A stretch of DNA of 36,006 bases from Actinomycetes bacterium (GCA_036000965.1 DASYUT010000277.1:1-36006), one strand, 5' to 3'. Shown: positions 20,467-27,923, counted from the stretch's first letter. Notes: generated by a model not told the origin, from the letters alone. Program-made: numbers and translations.

Positions 20467-21414
20467 TCAGCGGGGGCGGCGGGCGATGGCCCGGTTGGTG
20501 AGGTGGGCGGCCAGATCGGCGAAGGAGACCCCGGCGGAATCGGCCGCTGTCGGGACCAGGCTGGTGGAGGTGAGTCCCGGCCCGGTGTTCAGCTCGAGCA
20601 CCCAGCAAGTGCCGTCCTCGTCGACGATCGCGTCGGTGCGGGACAGGTCGCGGCATCCCAGCGCGAGGTGGGCCGCTTGGGCCACCTCGAGGCAGTGCTT
20701 GGCGAGTCCCGAGTCGATCTCGGCCGGGACCCGGAAGTCGGCGGCACCGTGGGTGTAGCGTGCCGCAAAGTCGTACCAGCCCTGCTTGGGCCGGATCTCG
20801 ACCGCGGGTAGAGGGGAGAGGCCGTCAACCACGGCGAGGGCAAGCTCGGTGCCGAGCACGCGCCGCTCCAGCAGGACCGTGTCGTCGTACCCGAATGCCG
20901 TCATCAGCGCGGCCGGGAGCTGATCAGCGCGCTCGACCAAGCGGATACCCAGCGCGGACCCGCCTCGGTTCGGCTTGACCACCAGCGGGAGGCCGAGTCG
21001 GTCTACGGCCCGATCGAGCAGGGCGCCCATGCCAAGCTCACGCAACGCCCCCTCGCCGACCGGGATGGCCTCCGGCACCCGGAGCCCGGCCCGCCGCAAC
21101 ACCGACTTGGCCGCCAGCTTGTCGAACGCCAGCCGGCTCGCGTCGAAGCTCGAGCCCGTGTAGGGCATCCCCAGCAGCTCGAGCAGCGCTGCCACCGTGC
21201 CGTCCTCGCCGAACCGGCCGTGCAGGGCAAGGAAGGCGGCATCGAAGTATCCTGCCCGCAGCGACTCCACCAGCTGCTCGTCGGCGTCCAGCAGCGCGAC
21301 CCGGTAGCCCTTCTCGTCGAGCCCCTCCGCCACCCTGCGACCGGACCGCAGCGAGACCTCCCGCTCGAACGACAGACCGCCGGCGATGACGGCGACGGTG
21401 CAGTCGAAGCTCAC
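20467..21414 (-). CDS. ddl: D-alanine--D-alanine ligase family protein
   Basis: A 315-residue ATP-grasp enzyme expected to make D-Ala-D-Ala for the peptidoglycan stem peptide. Seen are AGGLSFEREVSLRSG at the N-terminus, LHGRFGEDGTVAALLELLGMPYTG, the ATP-grasp Lys strand LGLPLVVKPNRGGSALGI, and the metal-binding end VLELNTGPGLTSTSLVP. Start GTG 21414 overlaps the stop of the upstream aminotransferase as GTGA, implying coupled translation. The open frame beyond it lies inside the aminotransferase and is not Ddl-like. Substrate preference (D-Ala versus another acceptor) cannot be settled from the sequence. Confidence 0.93.
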   Translation of the reverse strand: MSFDCTVAVIAGGLSFEREVSLRSGRRVAEGLDEKGYRVALLDADEQLVESLRAGYFDAAFLALHGRFGEDGTVAALLELLGMPYTGSSFDASRLAFDKLAAKSVLRRAGLRVPEAIPVGEGALRELGMGALLDRAVDRLGLPLVVKPNRGGSALGIRLVERADQLPAALMTAFGYDDTVLLERRVLGTELALAVVDGLSPLPAVEIRPKQGWYDFAARYTHGAADFRVPAEIDSGLAKHCLEVAQAAHLALGCRDLSRTDAIVDEDGTCWVLELNTGPGLTSTSLVPTAADSAGVSFADLAAHLTNRAIARRPR

Positions 21415-22703
21415 TGCACCCCTCCCCAGGCCGCCGGCCCAGCGCTGTCGGGCTCGTCGGTGGAAGCGCGCAGCCCCCCCAGCGCCCGGAGCAGGTCCAA
21501 CTCCTCCTCCACGACGCCGGCCAGACGCCGGACGCCCTCCCGGATGCGGTCGGGTGGTGGGAAGCAGTAGGACAGTCGGAGGAAGGAGCTTCCCTGGCCG
21601 TTGGCGAAGAACGACCCGCCAGGCACGTAGGCGACTCGGGCGGTAATCGCCTTGGCCAGCATGGCCTTGGCGTCGAGATGCTCGGGGAGCCGCACCCAGA
21701 CGTAGAAGCCGCCCACGGGGTGGGTCCAGGTCACCTCGGCCGGGAAATCCTCGGACAGTGAGTCCAGCAGTGCGTCGCGCCGCTCGCGGTAGACGTCCCG
21801 CAGGGACTTCAGTGTCTGCCGCCACGGGTACTCGGCGAAGTACCGGTAGGCGACGGCTTGGGCGAAGTTCGACGAGCAGAGATCGGCCGCCTCCTTGATG
21901 AGGACCAGCCGCTCACTGATGGCGGGCGGCGCCAGTACCCAGCCGATCCGCAGACCCGGGCAGAACGTCTTCGAGATGGTGCCCAGGTACACGACGTTGT
22001 CCGCGTCACGGGCCCGCAGCGTCGTCGGTGGATCGCCCTCGAACCCGAGCATGCCATACGGGTTGTCCTCGAGGATCAGGACGTCGTGCCGGCGAGCGAT
22101 CTCGACGATCCGGTCGCGACGCTCTTCGGTCAGCGTCACTCCGGCAGGGTTGTGGAAGTTCGGAACGGTGTACAGGAACTTCGCCCGCCGCCCCTCGCGG
22201 GAAAGACGGACGAGCTCGTCGTCGAGCTCGTCCGGGTCGAGTCCGTCGTCATCGAGCCGGACGTGGCGGACCTGGACCTGGTATTGCGAGAAGGCCGAGA
22301 GTGCCCCCACGTACGAGGGGCCTTCGGCCACGATCACGTCCCCTGGGTCGCAGAACATCCGGGCGAGCAGGTCGAGAGCCTGCTGGGATCCTGCTGTGAC
22401 GACGATGTCGCCCGCGGAGGCGTGGATGCCCTCGTGCCGCATCAGGTCCACGAGGACCTCGCGGAGTCGTGGATCGCCCTGGCCCCCGCCGTACTGCAGG
22501 GCGGCAGGGCCCTCCTTGGCCAAGACCTCACCCATGACGTCGCCGACCACGTCGAACGGCAGCGCGGCGGTGAACGGCATCCCACCAGCCAGGCTGACAA
22601 TCTCGGGACGGGCGGCGACGGCGAACAGTGCTCGTATCTCGGAAGCGGTCATCGCCCGGGTGCCGTGGGCGTATCGGTCGAGAAATGGGTCGTCAGCGCG
22701 CAT
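21411..22703 (-). CDS. PLP-dependent aminotransferase, class I/II
   Basis: A 430-residue fold-type I aminotransferase. The cofactor-binding set is complete: AGSQQALDLLARMF (phosphate-binding loop), PNFHNPAGVT (Asn), LEDNPYGML (Asp213) and the Schiff-base lysine K245 in GTISKTFCPGLRIGW. The closest recognisable group is the LysN/2-aminoadipate or multi-substrate branch, without the winged-helix domain of MocR regulators. Substrate is not determined. ATG 22703 has no Shine-Dalgarno, and a -10-like TATCCT ends 7 nt before it, so the transcript may be leaderless. It overlaps ddl by 4 nt. Confidence 0.9.
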   Translation of the reverse strand: MRADDPFLDRYAHGTRAMTASEIRALFAVAARPEIVSLAGGMPFTAALPFDVVGDVMGEVLAKEGPAALQYGGGQGDPRLREVLVDLMRHEGIHASAGDIVVTAGSQQALDLLARMFCDPGDVIVAEGPSYVGALSAFSQYQVQVRHVRLDDDGLDPDELDDELVRLSREGRRAKFLYTVPNFHNPAGVTLTEERRDRIVEIARRHDVLILEDNPYGMLGFEGDPPTTLRARDADNVVYLGTISKTFCPGLRIGWVLAPPAISERLVLIKEAADLCSSNFAQAVAYRYFAEYPWRQTLKSLRDVYRERRDALLDSLSEDFPAEVTWTHPVGGFYVWVRLPEHLDAKAMLAKAITARVAYVPGGSFFANGQGSSFLRLSYCFPPPDRIREGVRRLAGVVEEELDLLRALGGLRASTDEPDSAGPAAWGGVQ

Positions 22704-22710
22704 ACGGGGC

Positions 22711-22716
22711 AGGATA
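22711..22716 (-). promoter_or_regulatory. -10 element of a possible leaderless aminotransferase-ddl transcript
   Basis: TATCCT (minus strand 22716-22711) is followed by 7 nt and then the ATG at 22703. That spacing puts the expected transcription start at or within a base of the A of the start codon. No clear -35 was found. Confidence 0.4.
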
Positions 22717-22739
22717 CGCTACGGGGACCCGCGGCATCC

Positions 22740-22769
22740 TCGACACCGCGCCGAATCCGCTGCTAGCAT
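22740..22769 (+). promoter_or_regulatory. promoter for the small membrane protein and GNAT gene
   Basis: TCGACA (22740-22745), 18 nt, TAGCAT (22764-22769), pointing towards the genes at 22870 and 23005, with a leader of about 95 nt. Confidence 0.5.
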
Positions 22770-22869
22770 CCACGTTCCTGCTGGCCTCAACTGGCGAGTT
22801 CCGGCGACCGTGGGTGCCCACCGTGCTGATGCCGCAGACCTGCGTCGGTGAGCCGTGAAGGAGCCACTC

Positions 22870-23001
22870 GTGCCCCGACCCACATGGCCAATCCTTCGAC
22901 GAGTGGGGCAGAGCTTTCTCGCCGGCATCTTGGCCGGAATCGTCTGGGCGCTGTGCACGATCAGGGACCGTCAACCCTCTGCGTCCCAAGGGGTCAGGTG
23001 A
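22870..23001 (+). CDS. small single-pass membrane protein, unknown function
   Basis: A 43-residue reading frame starting GTG with AAGGAG (22858-22863) 6 nt upstream. It has a short basic N-terminus (PRPTWPILRRV), one hydrophobic segment (SFLAGILAGIVWALCTI, about residues 14-30) and a polar tail. The stop is 3 nt before the GNAT start, so the two are probably cotranscribed and coupled. I do not recognise the family. An in-frame GTG at 22855 is less well placed relative to the Shine-Dalgarno. Confidence 0.6.
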   Translation: MPRPTWPILRRVGQSFLAGILAGIVWALCTIRDRQPSASQGVR

Positions 23002-23004
23002 CGA

Positions 23005-23655
23005 GTGGGTCGCAAGGTCAGCCCTCTGCTCCTCGACACGCTCCACCTGCTGCCTGAGCCGTGCCGGCGCTGCGTGTTCTGGGAGCTCGCCACCCGGGCG
23101 CGCGCTCGCGGATCGGAGGAGGCCGGTCTCCAGAAGGAGGCGTGGCTCTCCTCCGTGGTGCTCGAGTGGGGTGCGGCCGGGCATGTCCTCACGGTCGACG
23201 GGGCTGTCGCTGGGTACTCGCTGTTCGCTCCGGCCCGGTTCCTCGAACAGGTCGGCATCCAGGCCGCCAGGCCCGTGAGCAGAGACGCCGTGTTGCTGGC
23301 GGCCTTGGCCGTCGCGCCCGAGCTCGAGGGTCAGGGCATCGGGCGGGTCCTGCTGCAGACGATGGCTCGCGATCTCACCAAGCGGAAGGTCCGCGCCGTG
23401 GAGGCTTTCGCGGACCGGGCGTGGACCGGCCGCAACTGCCACATCCCGGTCGGGTTCCTGGAGGCCAGCGGCTTCCAGGTCGTGCGCGAGCACCCGCGCT
23501 ATCCCCTTCTGCGGATGGACCTCCGCACCACCCTGCGCTGGAAGGACGCCCGCGAGGCGGCGCTCGAGGCGCTCCGGGTCCCTGCCCCCGGGCAGCCGGC
23601 GCTCCGCCCGGTGCCGGCCGCGCGCCCAGAGCCGCGCCCCGGCAACGGCCAGTAG
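23005..23655 (+). CDS. GNAT family N-acetyltransferase
   Basis: A 216-residue protein with an N-terminal Cys motif PCRRCVFWEL and a GNAT acetyl-CoA motif LAVAPELEGQGIGRVLLQTM. A central FADRAW and a C-terminal strand follow. The last 25 residues are Pro/Arg-rich. A GNAT protein with this CRxCxFWE start occurs near parB and the aminotransferase in other Actinomycetota, as I recall. The acceptor substrate is unknown. Start GTG 23005 has AAGGGG about 10 nt upstream. Confidence 0.85.
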   Translation: MGRKVSPLLLDTLHLLPEPCRRCVFWELATRARARGSEEAGLQKEAWLSSVVLEWGAAGHVLTVDGAVAGYSLFAPARFLEQVGIQAARPVSRDAVLLAALAVAPELEGQGIGRVLLQTMARDLTKRKVRAVEAFADRAWTGRNCHIPVGFLEASGFQVVREHPRYPLLRMDLRTTLRWKDAREAALEALRVPAPGQPALRPVPAARPEPRPGNGQ

Positions 23656-24070
23656 CCGCACCAGCCGGCACGGCCGCCAGACGGCACGGCCGGTAGTCGC
23701 CACGAGCCGGCAGCCGCCGCCACGAGCCGGCAAGGGCCAGACACGACCGGCGAGGTCCGAGCTGCCGCCACCAGACCACCAGGATAGGTAGCGCAACCAC
23801 TATCGCAGCCGAGAACGTTGGCAACGTGCGCGAGTCCTGGCCCCAAGGAGCCCTACGCGACCGACCCGGGAGCCCTACGCGACCGGTCCGCTAAGGGCTC
23901 GCCGCCCAACAACCTGGCCAGATCGAGTCCGCTTACCTCGGTGTGTCGGCGCTGAACGACCAAGCTATTGACCCGCAGGCCCTAAGCAGGACACCAGAAG
24001 TTTGCCCGGAGCCCGGGCCAGCGACCAGGGCGTTCCCGTCAAGGTACGGACAGGACCTCTGAGCAGGTGC
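23656..24070. other. non-coding gap between the GNAT gene and trxA
   Basis: 415 nt between two gene ends that face each other. It holds only short repeats: GCCACGAGCCGGCA twice near 23700-23730, and GGAGCCCTACGCGACCG at 23847-23863 and 23869-23885. No reading frame with family features is present. This is where cwlM lies in mycobacteria; nothing resembling an amidase remains. Confidence 0.75.
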
Positions 24071-24074
24071 TCAG
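24059..24074 (-). terminator. inverted repeat at the trxA stop
   Basis: CTGAGCA-GG-TGCTCAG, a 7-bp perfect stem overlapping the trxA stop codon. The 2-nt spacing means a real loop would open one or two pairs. No U-tract. Confidence 0.35.
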
Positions 24075-24397
24075 CCGATGAACTCGGCCAACTCGGTGAC
24101 GATGTTGCGCTTGGGCATGGCACCGACGAGGCGCTTCTTCTCGACACCGCCGATGAACAGGGACAGCGTCGGGATGCTCATGACGCCGAAGCGGCGAGCG
24201 ACGTCGGGGTTCTCGTCCACGTTCAGCTTGACGATCACCAGCTTGTCTTCGTGCTCCCCGGCGATCTCCTCGAGGGCCGGGGCGACCATCTTGCATGGTC
24301 CGCACCATTCAGCCCAGAAGTCGACTAGTACGGGCTTGTCGGCCTGGAGCACTTCCACCTCGAATGTGGAGTCCGTCACCGTCGTGGCTCTGCTCAT
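24071..24397 (-). CDS. trxA: thioredoxin
   Basis: A 108-residue thioredoxin, the disulfide reductase regenerated by TrxB. The active site is WCGPC (C32, C35) in FWAEWCGPCKMVAP, and the cis-proline lies in SIPTL (P76). ATG 24397 gives the usual length; ATG 24403 is two codons upstream, and the frame stays open to 24508. The start lacks a close Shine-Dalgarno sequence. It lies downstream of trxB in the same direction but has its own SigR-type promoter 123 nt upstream. Confidence 0.97.
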   Translation of the reverse strand: MSRATTVTDSTFEVEVLQADKPVLVDFWAEWCGPCKMVAPALEEIAGEHEDKLVIVKLNVDENPDVARRFGVMSIPTLSLFIGGVEKKRLVGAMPKRNIVTELAEFIG

Positions 24398-24519
24398 ATG
24401 CATGATGCGGTGGGGAGCGTCATCCCCTTCGCATCTCCACCTCCTCGAACATCGAACGATGGGACGGCACCGCCGCCCGGCGGGCGGCGGAACCGCGTGA
24501 CGCAACATCTAGATCCGGC

Positions 24520-24545
24520 AACAACGACGGCGGCGCTGGTATTCC
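24520..24545 (-). promoter_or_regulatory. SigR/SigH-type promoter for trxA
   Basis: On the minus strand GGAAT (24545-24541), exactly 18 nt, then GTT (24522-24520). This is the consensus known for Streptomyces SigR and the related mycobacterial SigH. It points into trxA, leaving a leader of about 115 nt. Confidence 0.7.
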
Positions 24546-24631
24546 GTTCCTGCGTCCGGCCCGACGGTTCTCGACGTTTCAGCCCAGGGAACGGTTCCTC
24601 TCAACATCAAAAGCGTGCAGCCAGGCCGGTC

Positions 24632-25600
24632 TCAGTCCCAGTTGTCGGTGGTCGCCCCGGAGTCGTGGCCGTGGGCCTCCAGCCAGCGCTCGGCGTCGAT
24701 GGCGGCCGCGCAACCCGTGCCGGCGGCGGTGACCGCCTGCCGGTAGGTGTGGTCGACCACGTCGCCGGCCGCGAACACCCCGCCCACGCTGGTCGCCGTC
24801 GACGGCGCCCGGACGGCGATGTAGCCGGCCTCGTCCAGCTCGAGCTGGCCCGCGAACAGGTCGGTGTTGGGCGTGTGCCCGATGGCCACGAACATGCCGG
24901 CGACCGGGATCTCGGACTCGGTGCTGTCGGCCAGGTTGCGCAGGCGCAGCCCTCTGACGGTCTGGTCGCCGAGCACGTCGACCACGCTGGAGTTCCAGAT
25001 GAAGTCCAGCTTCGGGTTCGCGAAGGCGCGGTCCTGCATGACCTTGGAGGCGCGCAGCCGGTCGCGGCGGTGCACGACGGTCACCTTGTTCGCGAACCTG
25101 GTCAGGAAGAGGGCCTCTTCGAGGGCGGAGTCGCCCCCTCCAACGACCACCAGCGGGCGGTCCCGGTAGAAGAACCCGTCGCAGGTGGCACAGGTCGACA
25201 CGCCGCGGCCCAGGAGCCGGCGCTCGGACTCGAGCCCGAGCATCTTCGCCTTGGCGCCGGTCGATACGATGAGCGCCTTGCCGGCGTACTCCTCGTCGTC
25301 CACCCAGACGCGGAAGCGCGGGCCGGACAGGTCCACCTTGGTGGCATCGGCGGTGACGAACTCGGCGCCGAACCGGGCCGCCTGCTCTCGCATCTTGCCC
25401 ATGAGCTCAGGGCCGAGGATCCCCGTCGGGAAGCCAGGGTAGTTCTCCACCTCGGTGGTCAGCATGAGCTGCCCGCCCGCCTCGGCACCTTCGATGACGA
25501 TGGGCCGCAGGTTGGCCCGGGCGGCATAGAGCGCAGCGGTCAGACCAGCGGGGCCGGAGCCCGCGATCAGCACCGCGGTTCTGGTACGGGACGTGGCCAT
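24632..25600 (-). CDS. trxB: thioredoxin reductase (NADPH)
   Basis: A 322-residue flavoprotein that reduces thioredoxin with NADPH. FAD-binding GSGPAGLTAALYAARA (residues 14-29), active-site CATC (C137-C140), the NADPH-binding GGGDSALEEA (about 153-162) and the second FAD motif GGVFAAGDVVDHTYRQAVTAAG are all present. Length is normal. ATG 25600 has AGGAGG about 12 nt upstream, rather far but without a better alternative. The promoter at 25669-25694 fits SigR-type control by thiol stress. Confidence 0.97.
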   Translation of the reverse strand: MATSRTRTAVLIAGSGPAGLTAALYAARANLRPIVIEGAEAGGQLMLTTEVENYPGFPTGILGPELMGKMREQAARFGAEFVTADATKVDLSGPRFRVWVDDEEYAGKALIVSTGAKAKMLGLESERRLLGRGVSTCATCDGFFYRDRPLVVVGGGDSALEEALFLTRFANKVTVVHRRDRLRASKVMQDRAFANPKLDFIWNSSVVDVLGDQTVRGLRLRNLADSTESEIPVAGMFVAIGHTPNTDLFAGQLELDEAGYIAVRAPSTATSVGGVFAAGDVVDHTYRQAVTAAGTGCAAAIDAERWLEAHGHDSGATTDNWD

Positions 25601-25668
25601 CAGGTGCAGGTGCCTCCTCGATTGGGGTGCGCGAGGAACGGGGCAGCGAAACCAGGCGCGACCATGCC

Positions 25669-25694
25669 AACAGATTGTCCCATACCGCTATTCC
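25669..25694 (-). promoter_or_regulatory. SigR/SigH-type promoter for trxB
   Basis: On the minus strand GGAAT (25694-25690), exactly 18 nt, then GTT (25671-25669), the same architecture as the trxA element. The leader to trxB would be about 60 nt. trxBA of Streptomyces coelicolor is a classic SigR target. Confidence 0.75.
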
Positions 25695-25757
25695 GACGCC
25701 ATCTGGCACCGCACGGGCTGGGCGAACCAGGCCAGTTCCTCGTAGGCTAAAAGGGAG

Positions 25758-26249
25758 ATGACTACGGATCAGACCGACGTCACCCCGACCTGTGTGAACC
25801 ACCCCGGGGTGGAGACTAGGCTGACCTGCTCCAACTGCGGCGACCCGATCTGCCCACGCTGCATGGTGACGACCGCGGTTGGGCAGAAGTGCCCGAACTG
25901 CGCCAGGCAGCCGAAGGCGGCCAGGGGCACGCCGCCCGCGTCGCAGGTCGCCCGGGCGTTCGGCGCCGGGCTGGCCGCCGCTGTCGCCGGTGGCTTCTTG
26001 CTCCTCCTGCTCCCGTTCCGTGGCATCCTCCTCGCCGCCGTCTACGGGTACCTGGTCGGCGCTGCCGTGCGCTGGGCGACCCGTCGGCGCGTCCACGCCC
26101 GGCTCGGGGTGGCGGCCGCCGCCGCCGTGGTCATCGGGCTTGGCACCGTGGTGGCGCTGCTCGGGGGCGTTCCCTGGGCGCCCGCGTGGCTCCTGCTCTA
26201 CCTGGTCGGGGGCGGCGTGGCGTTCGCCAGAGCCGGAGTCAACTGGTAG
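25758..26249 (+). CDS. B-box-type zinc-finger membrane protein
   Basis: A 163-residue protein. The N-terminal zinc-binding segment reads CVNHPGVETRLTCSNCGDPICPRCM and continues to GQKCPNCARQ, like the zinc ribbon that precedes rhomboid proteases, but there is no rhomboid domain. About three hydrophobic segments follow (residues 65-85, 85-105 and 115-155). The ATG has GGGAG directly against it, too close for normal use; a -10-like TAGGCT ends 9 nt before the ATG, so a leaderless transcript is possible. It faces away from trxB. Function unknown. Confidence 0.85.
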   Translation: MTTDQTDVTPTCVNHPGVETRLTCSNCGDPICPRCMVTTAVGQKCPNCARQPKAARGTPPASQVARAFGAGLAAAVAGGFLLLLLPFRGILLAAVYGYLVGAAVRWATRRRVHARLGVAAAAAVVIGLGTVVALLGGVPWAPAWLLLYLVGGGVAFARAGVNW

Positions 26250-26323
26250 CGAGCGTCGCGGGGCGGGCCGCCACGAGGCGTAGGCTCAGGCCACCGGGTG
26301 CAGGGCCGGTCCTGTTGTCTCGG

Positions 26324-27184
26324 TCAGCTGGCGGGTACGGCCACGCCCGAGAAGAGCGGCGCCCCGGTGCAGCCGGTCGCCGGGAAGGCCCAGTAACGCA
26401 CCTCGCGGGGAGGGTCGCCGACGTAGGCGACCAGGATCTTGACCACCCGTCCGTTGGACACGCTGATGGCGACGAACGCCGGCCGGACCGTGCCGGCCGA
26501 GGCGATCCGGTCGAGGCAGGCCTGGTCGGCCGGGGGCGGCGCGGGCTGGCCCGGGGCGGCCCGCTCCATCGTCACGCCCAGCCCGTGGTCCTTGCCGCTC
26601 TGCAGGGTCCACCCGGAGGACCGGGCCTGCTGGAGGGCGTCCCGCGCCTTGGTGTTGACGCTCATGGCGGCCCGCAGCTTCGCCGGGGAGAACTCGCCGG
26701 GCAGTCGGACCTCCGTGAGGCCTCCCCGGTCCGCCCGCCCCTCGCTGGCGCCCGCGCCCGCGGTTCCGCTCCGACCCTCGGCGGAACCCTCGGCCTGCGC
26801 TGGCGCATGGGCGGCGGCGCTGGTGCCACCGCCGTCGCTGCCGCTCGTTGTGAGACGGATGAAGCCGAAGGCGCCGGCCACGAACAGCAGTACCGCGGCG
26901 GCGGCACTCCAGGTGGCCGGCCGCTGGTACCAGGCCGGGCGCCGGCGCGGCGCCCGGCGGGCCTGCTCGGACTCCACGGCCGCCGCCAGCCGGTCGTGGA
27001 ACCCGGCCGGCAGCTCGGGCTCGTCCAGCACGGCCAGCCGCTGGCGCGCGCCCTCGAGCGCCCCGACGACCGCCCCGCAGTCCGGGCAGCCTGCCACGTG
27101 GGCCGCGGTGCGGCCCTGGTCGGGCTCGTCCAGGGCGCCCGCCTGCCAGGCGGCGAGCTCCTCGTGGTCGGGGTGGTCGGGCAC
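26324..27184 (-). CDS. zinc-type anti-sigma factor, membrane-anchored
   Basis: A 286-residue protein with a ZAS-type N-terminus: HxxxCxxC as H29-VAG-C33-PD-C36 following a helical EELAAWQAGALDE. One transmembrane helix (about residues 91-109) leads to an extracytoplasmic Gly/Ala/Ser linker and a C-terminal globular part with two Cys (QACLDRI and ATGCTG) that could pair. It starts at GTG 27184, with GAGGAG in the end of the sigma gene 8 nt before. It most likely holds the adjacent ECF sigma factor inactive; the Cys/His cluster allows redox sensing, but that is inference. It takes the place of Rv3912. Confidence 0.85.
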   Translation of the reverse strand: MPDHPDHEELAAWQAGALDEPDQGRTAAHVAGCPDCGAVVGALEGARQRLAVLDEPELPAGFHDRLAAAVESEQARRAPRRRPAWYQRPATWSAAAAVLLFVAGAFGFIRLTTSGSDGGGTSAAAHAPAQAEGSAEGRSGTAGAGASEGRADRGGLTEVRLPGEFSPAKLRAAMSVNTKARDALQQARSSGWTLQSGKDHGLGVTMERAAPGQPAPPPADQACLDRIASAGTVRPAFVAISVSNGRVVKILVAYVGDPPREVRYWAFPATGCTGAPLFSGVAVPAS

Positions 27185-27191
27185 GGCCGTG

Positions 27192-27923
27192 CTACTCCTC
27201 GCTGGTCTGTCGTTGGCTGTCCACCGGTTCCGACGCTCGCGCCAGTGCCCCGGTTCCCGTTTGGCCCGGCCCCTGTGCCAGCGCCCCGGTTCCCGCTTGG
27301 CCTGACCCCTGTGCCAGCGTCCCGGTTCCCGCCGGGCCTGGCCCGCTAACCACCTGCAGCTTCACCGGAGCGCCCTGGCCGAGCTCGCTGAGCTGCTCGG
27401 CCAGGGCGAGCCGGCCGCGAAAGACCCGGCTCTTGAGCGTGCCCACGGGTACCTCGAGGATGTCGGCCGCTTCCGCGTATGGCAGCCGGAGCAGGTCGCA
27501 GAGGACCACGGCCACCCGGAAGTCCACGGGGATGCGTGTCAGGGCGGACTGGACGGCGACGGCGGTGGCCACCGTTTCGCCCGGGTCGCTGGCGACCGCC
27601 TCGCGGGGCAGCCCCGGCTGCTCCTCGGGGTCGAGCGGGGTGGTGCGGGCCCGCGCGCGCCGCCGGGCCTGGTCGGTGGCCGCGTTGACCGCGATCCGGT
27701 AGAGCCAGGTCGAGAACGCGGCCGCCTGACGGTAGGTCGACGCCCGGCGCAGCGCGGCCACGAACGCCTCCTGGGCGGCGTCCTGCGCGTCCTCCCGGTT
27801 GCCCAACATGCGCAGGCAGATGCCGTAGATGCGTCGCTCGTGCCTTGCCACGAGCTGGCCGAAGGCCGACCGGTCGCCGCGCAGGTGGGCGGCCAGCAGC
27901 TCCTCGTCGGTCATGTCGGTCAC
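27192..27923 (-). CDS. sigM: ECF RNA polymerase sigma factor, SigM position
   Basis: A 243-residue sigma-70 family protein. Region 2 (about residues 14-88) contains LVARHERRIYGICLRMLGNREDAQDAAQEAF and FSTWLYRIAVNAATDQARRR. Region 4 (about 122-178) ends LPYAEAADILEVPVGTLKSRVFRGR. Beyond residue 185 comes an unusual Gly/Ala/Thr-rich tail of three 12-residue repeats. The gene follows a pseudokinase gene with a GTGA overlap and precedes its probable anti-sigma gene by 7 nt. The name follows conserved place (Rv3911), not proven regulon. The in-frame ATG at 27914 is an alternative start. Confidence 0.9.
   Translation of the reverse strand: MTDMTDEELLAAHLRGDRSAFGQLVARHERRIYGICLRMLGNREDAQDAAQEAFVAALRRASTYRQAAAFSTWLYRIAVNAATDQARRRARARTTPLDPEEQPGLPREAVASDPGETVATAVAVQSALTRIPVDFRVAVVLCDLLRLPYAEAADILEVPVGTLKSRVFRGRLALAEQLSELGQGAPVKLQVVSGPGPAGTGTLAQGSGQAGTGALAQGPGQTGTGALARASEPVDSQRQTSEE
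27241..27348 (-). repeat. three 36-nt tandem repeats in the sigma factor tail
   Basis: Units at 27241-27276, 27277-27312 and 27313-27348 share the pattern GCCAGYGYCCCGGTTCCCG followed by a more variable half. They encode GTGALAQG-like 12-residue repeats. The unit is in frame, so length variants keep the gene open. Confidence 0.85.
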
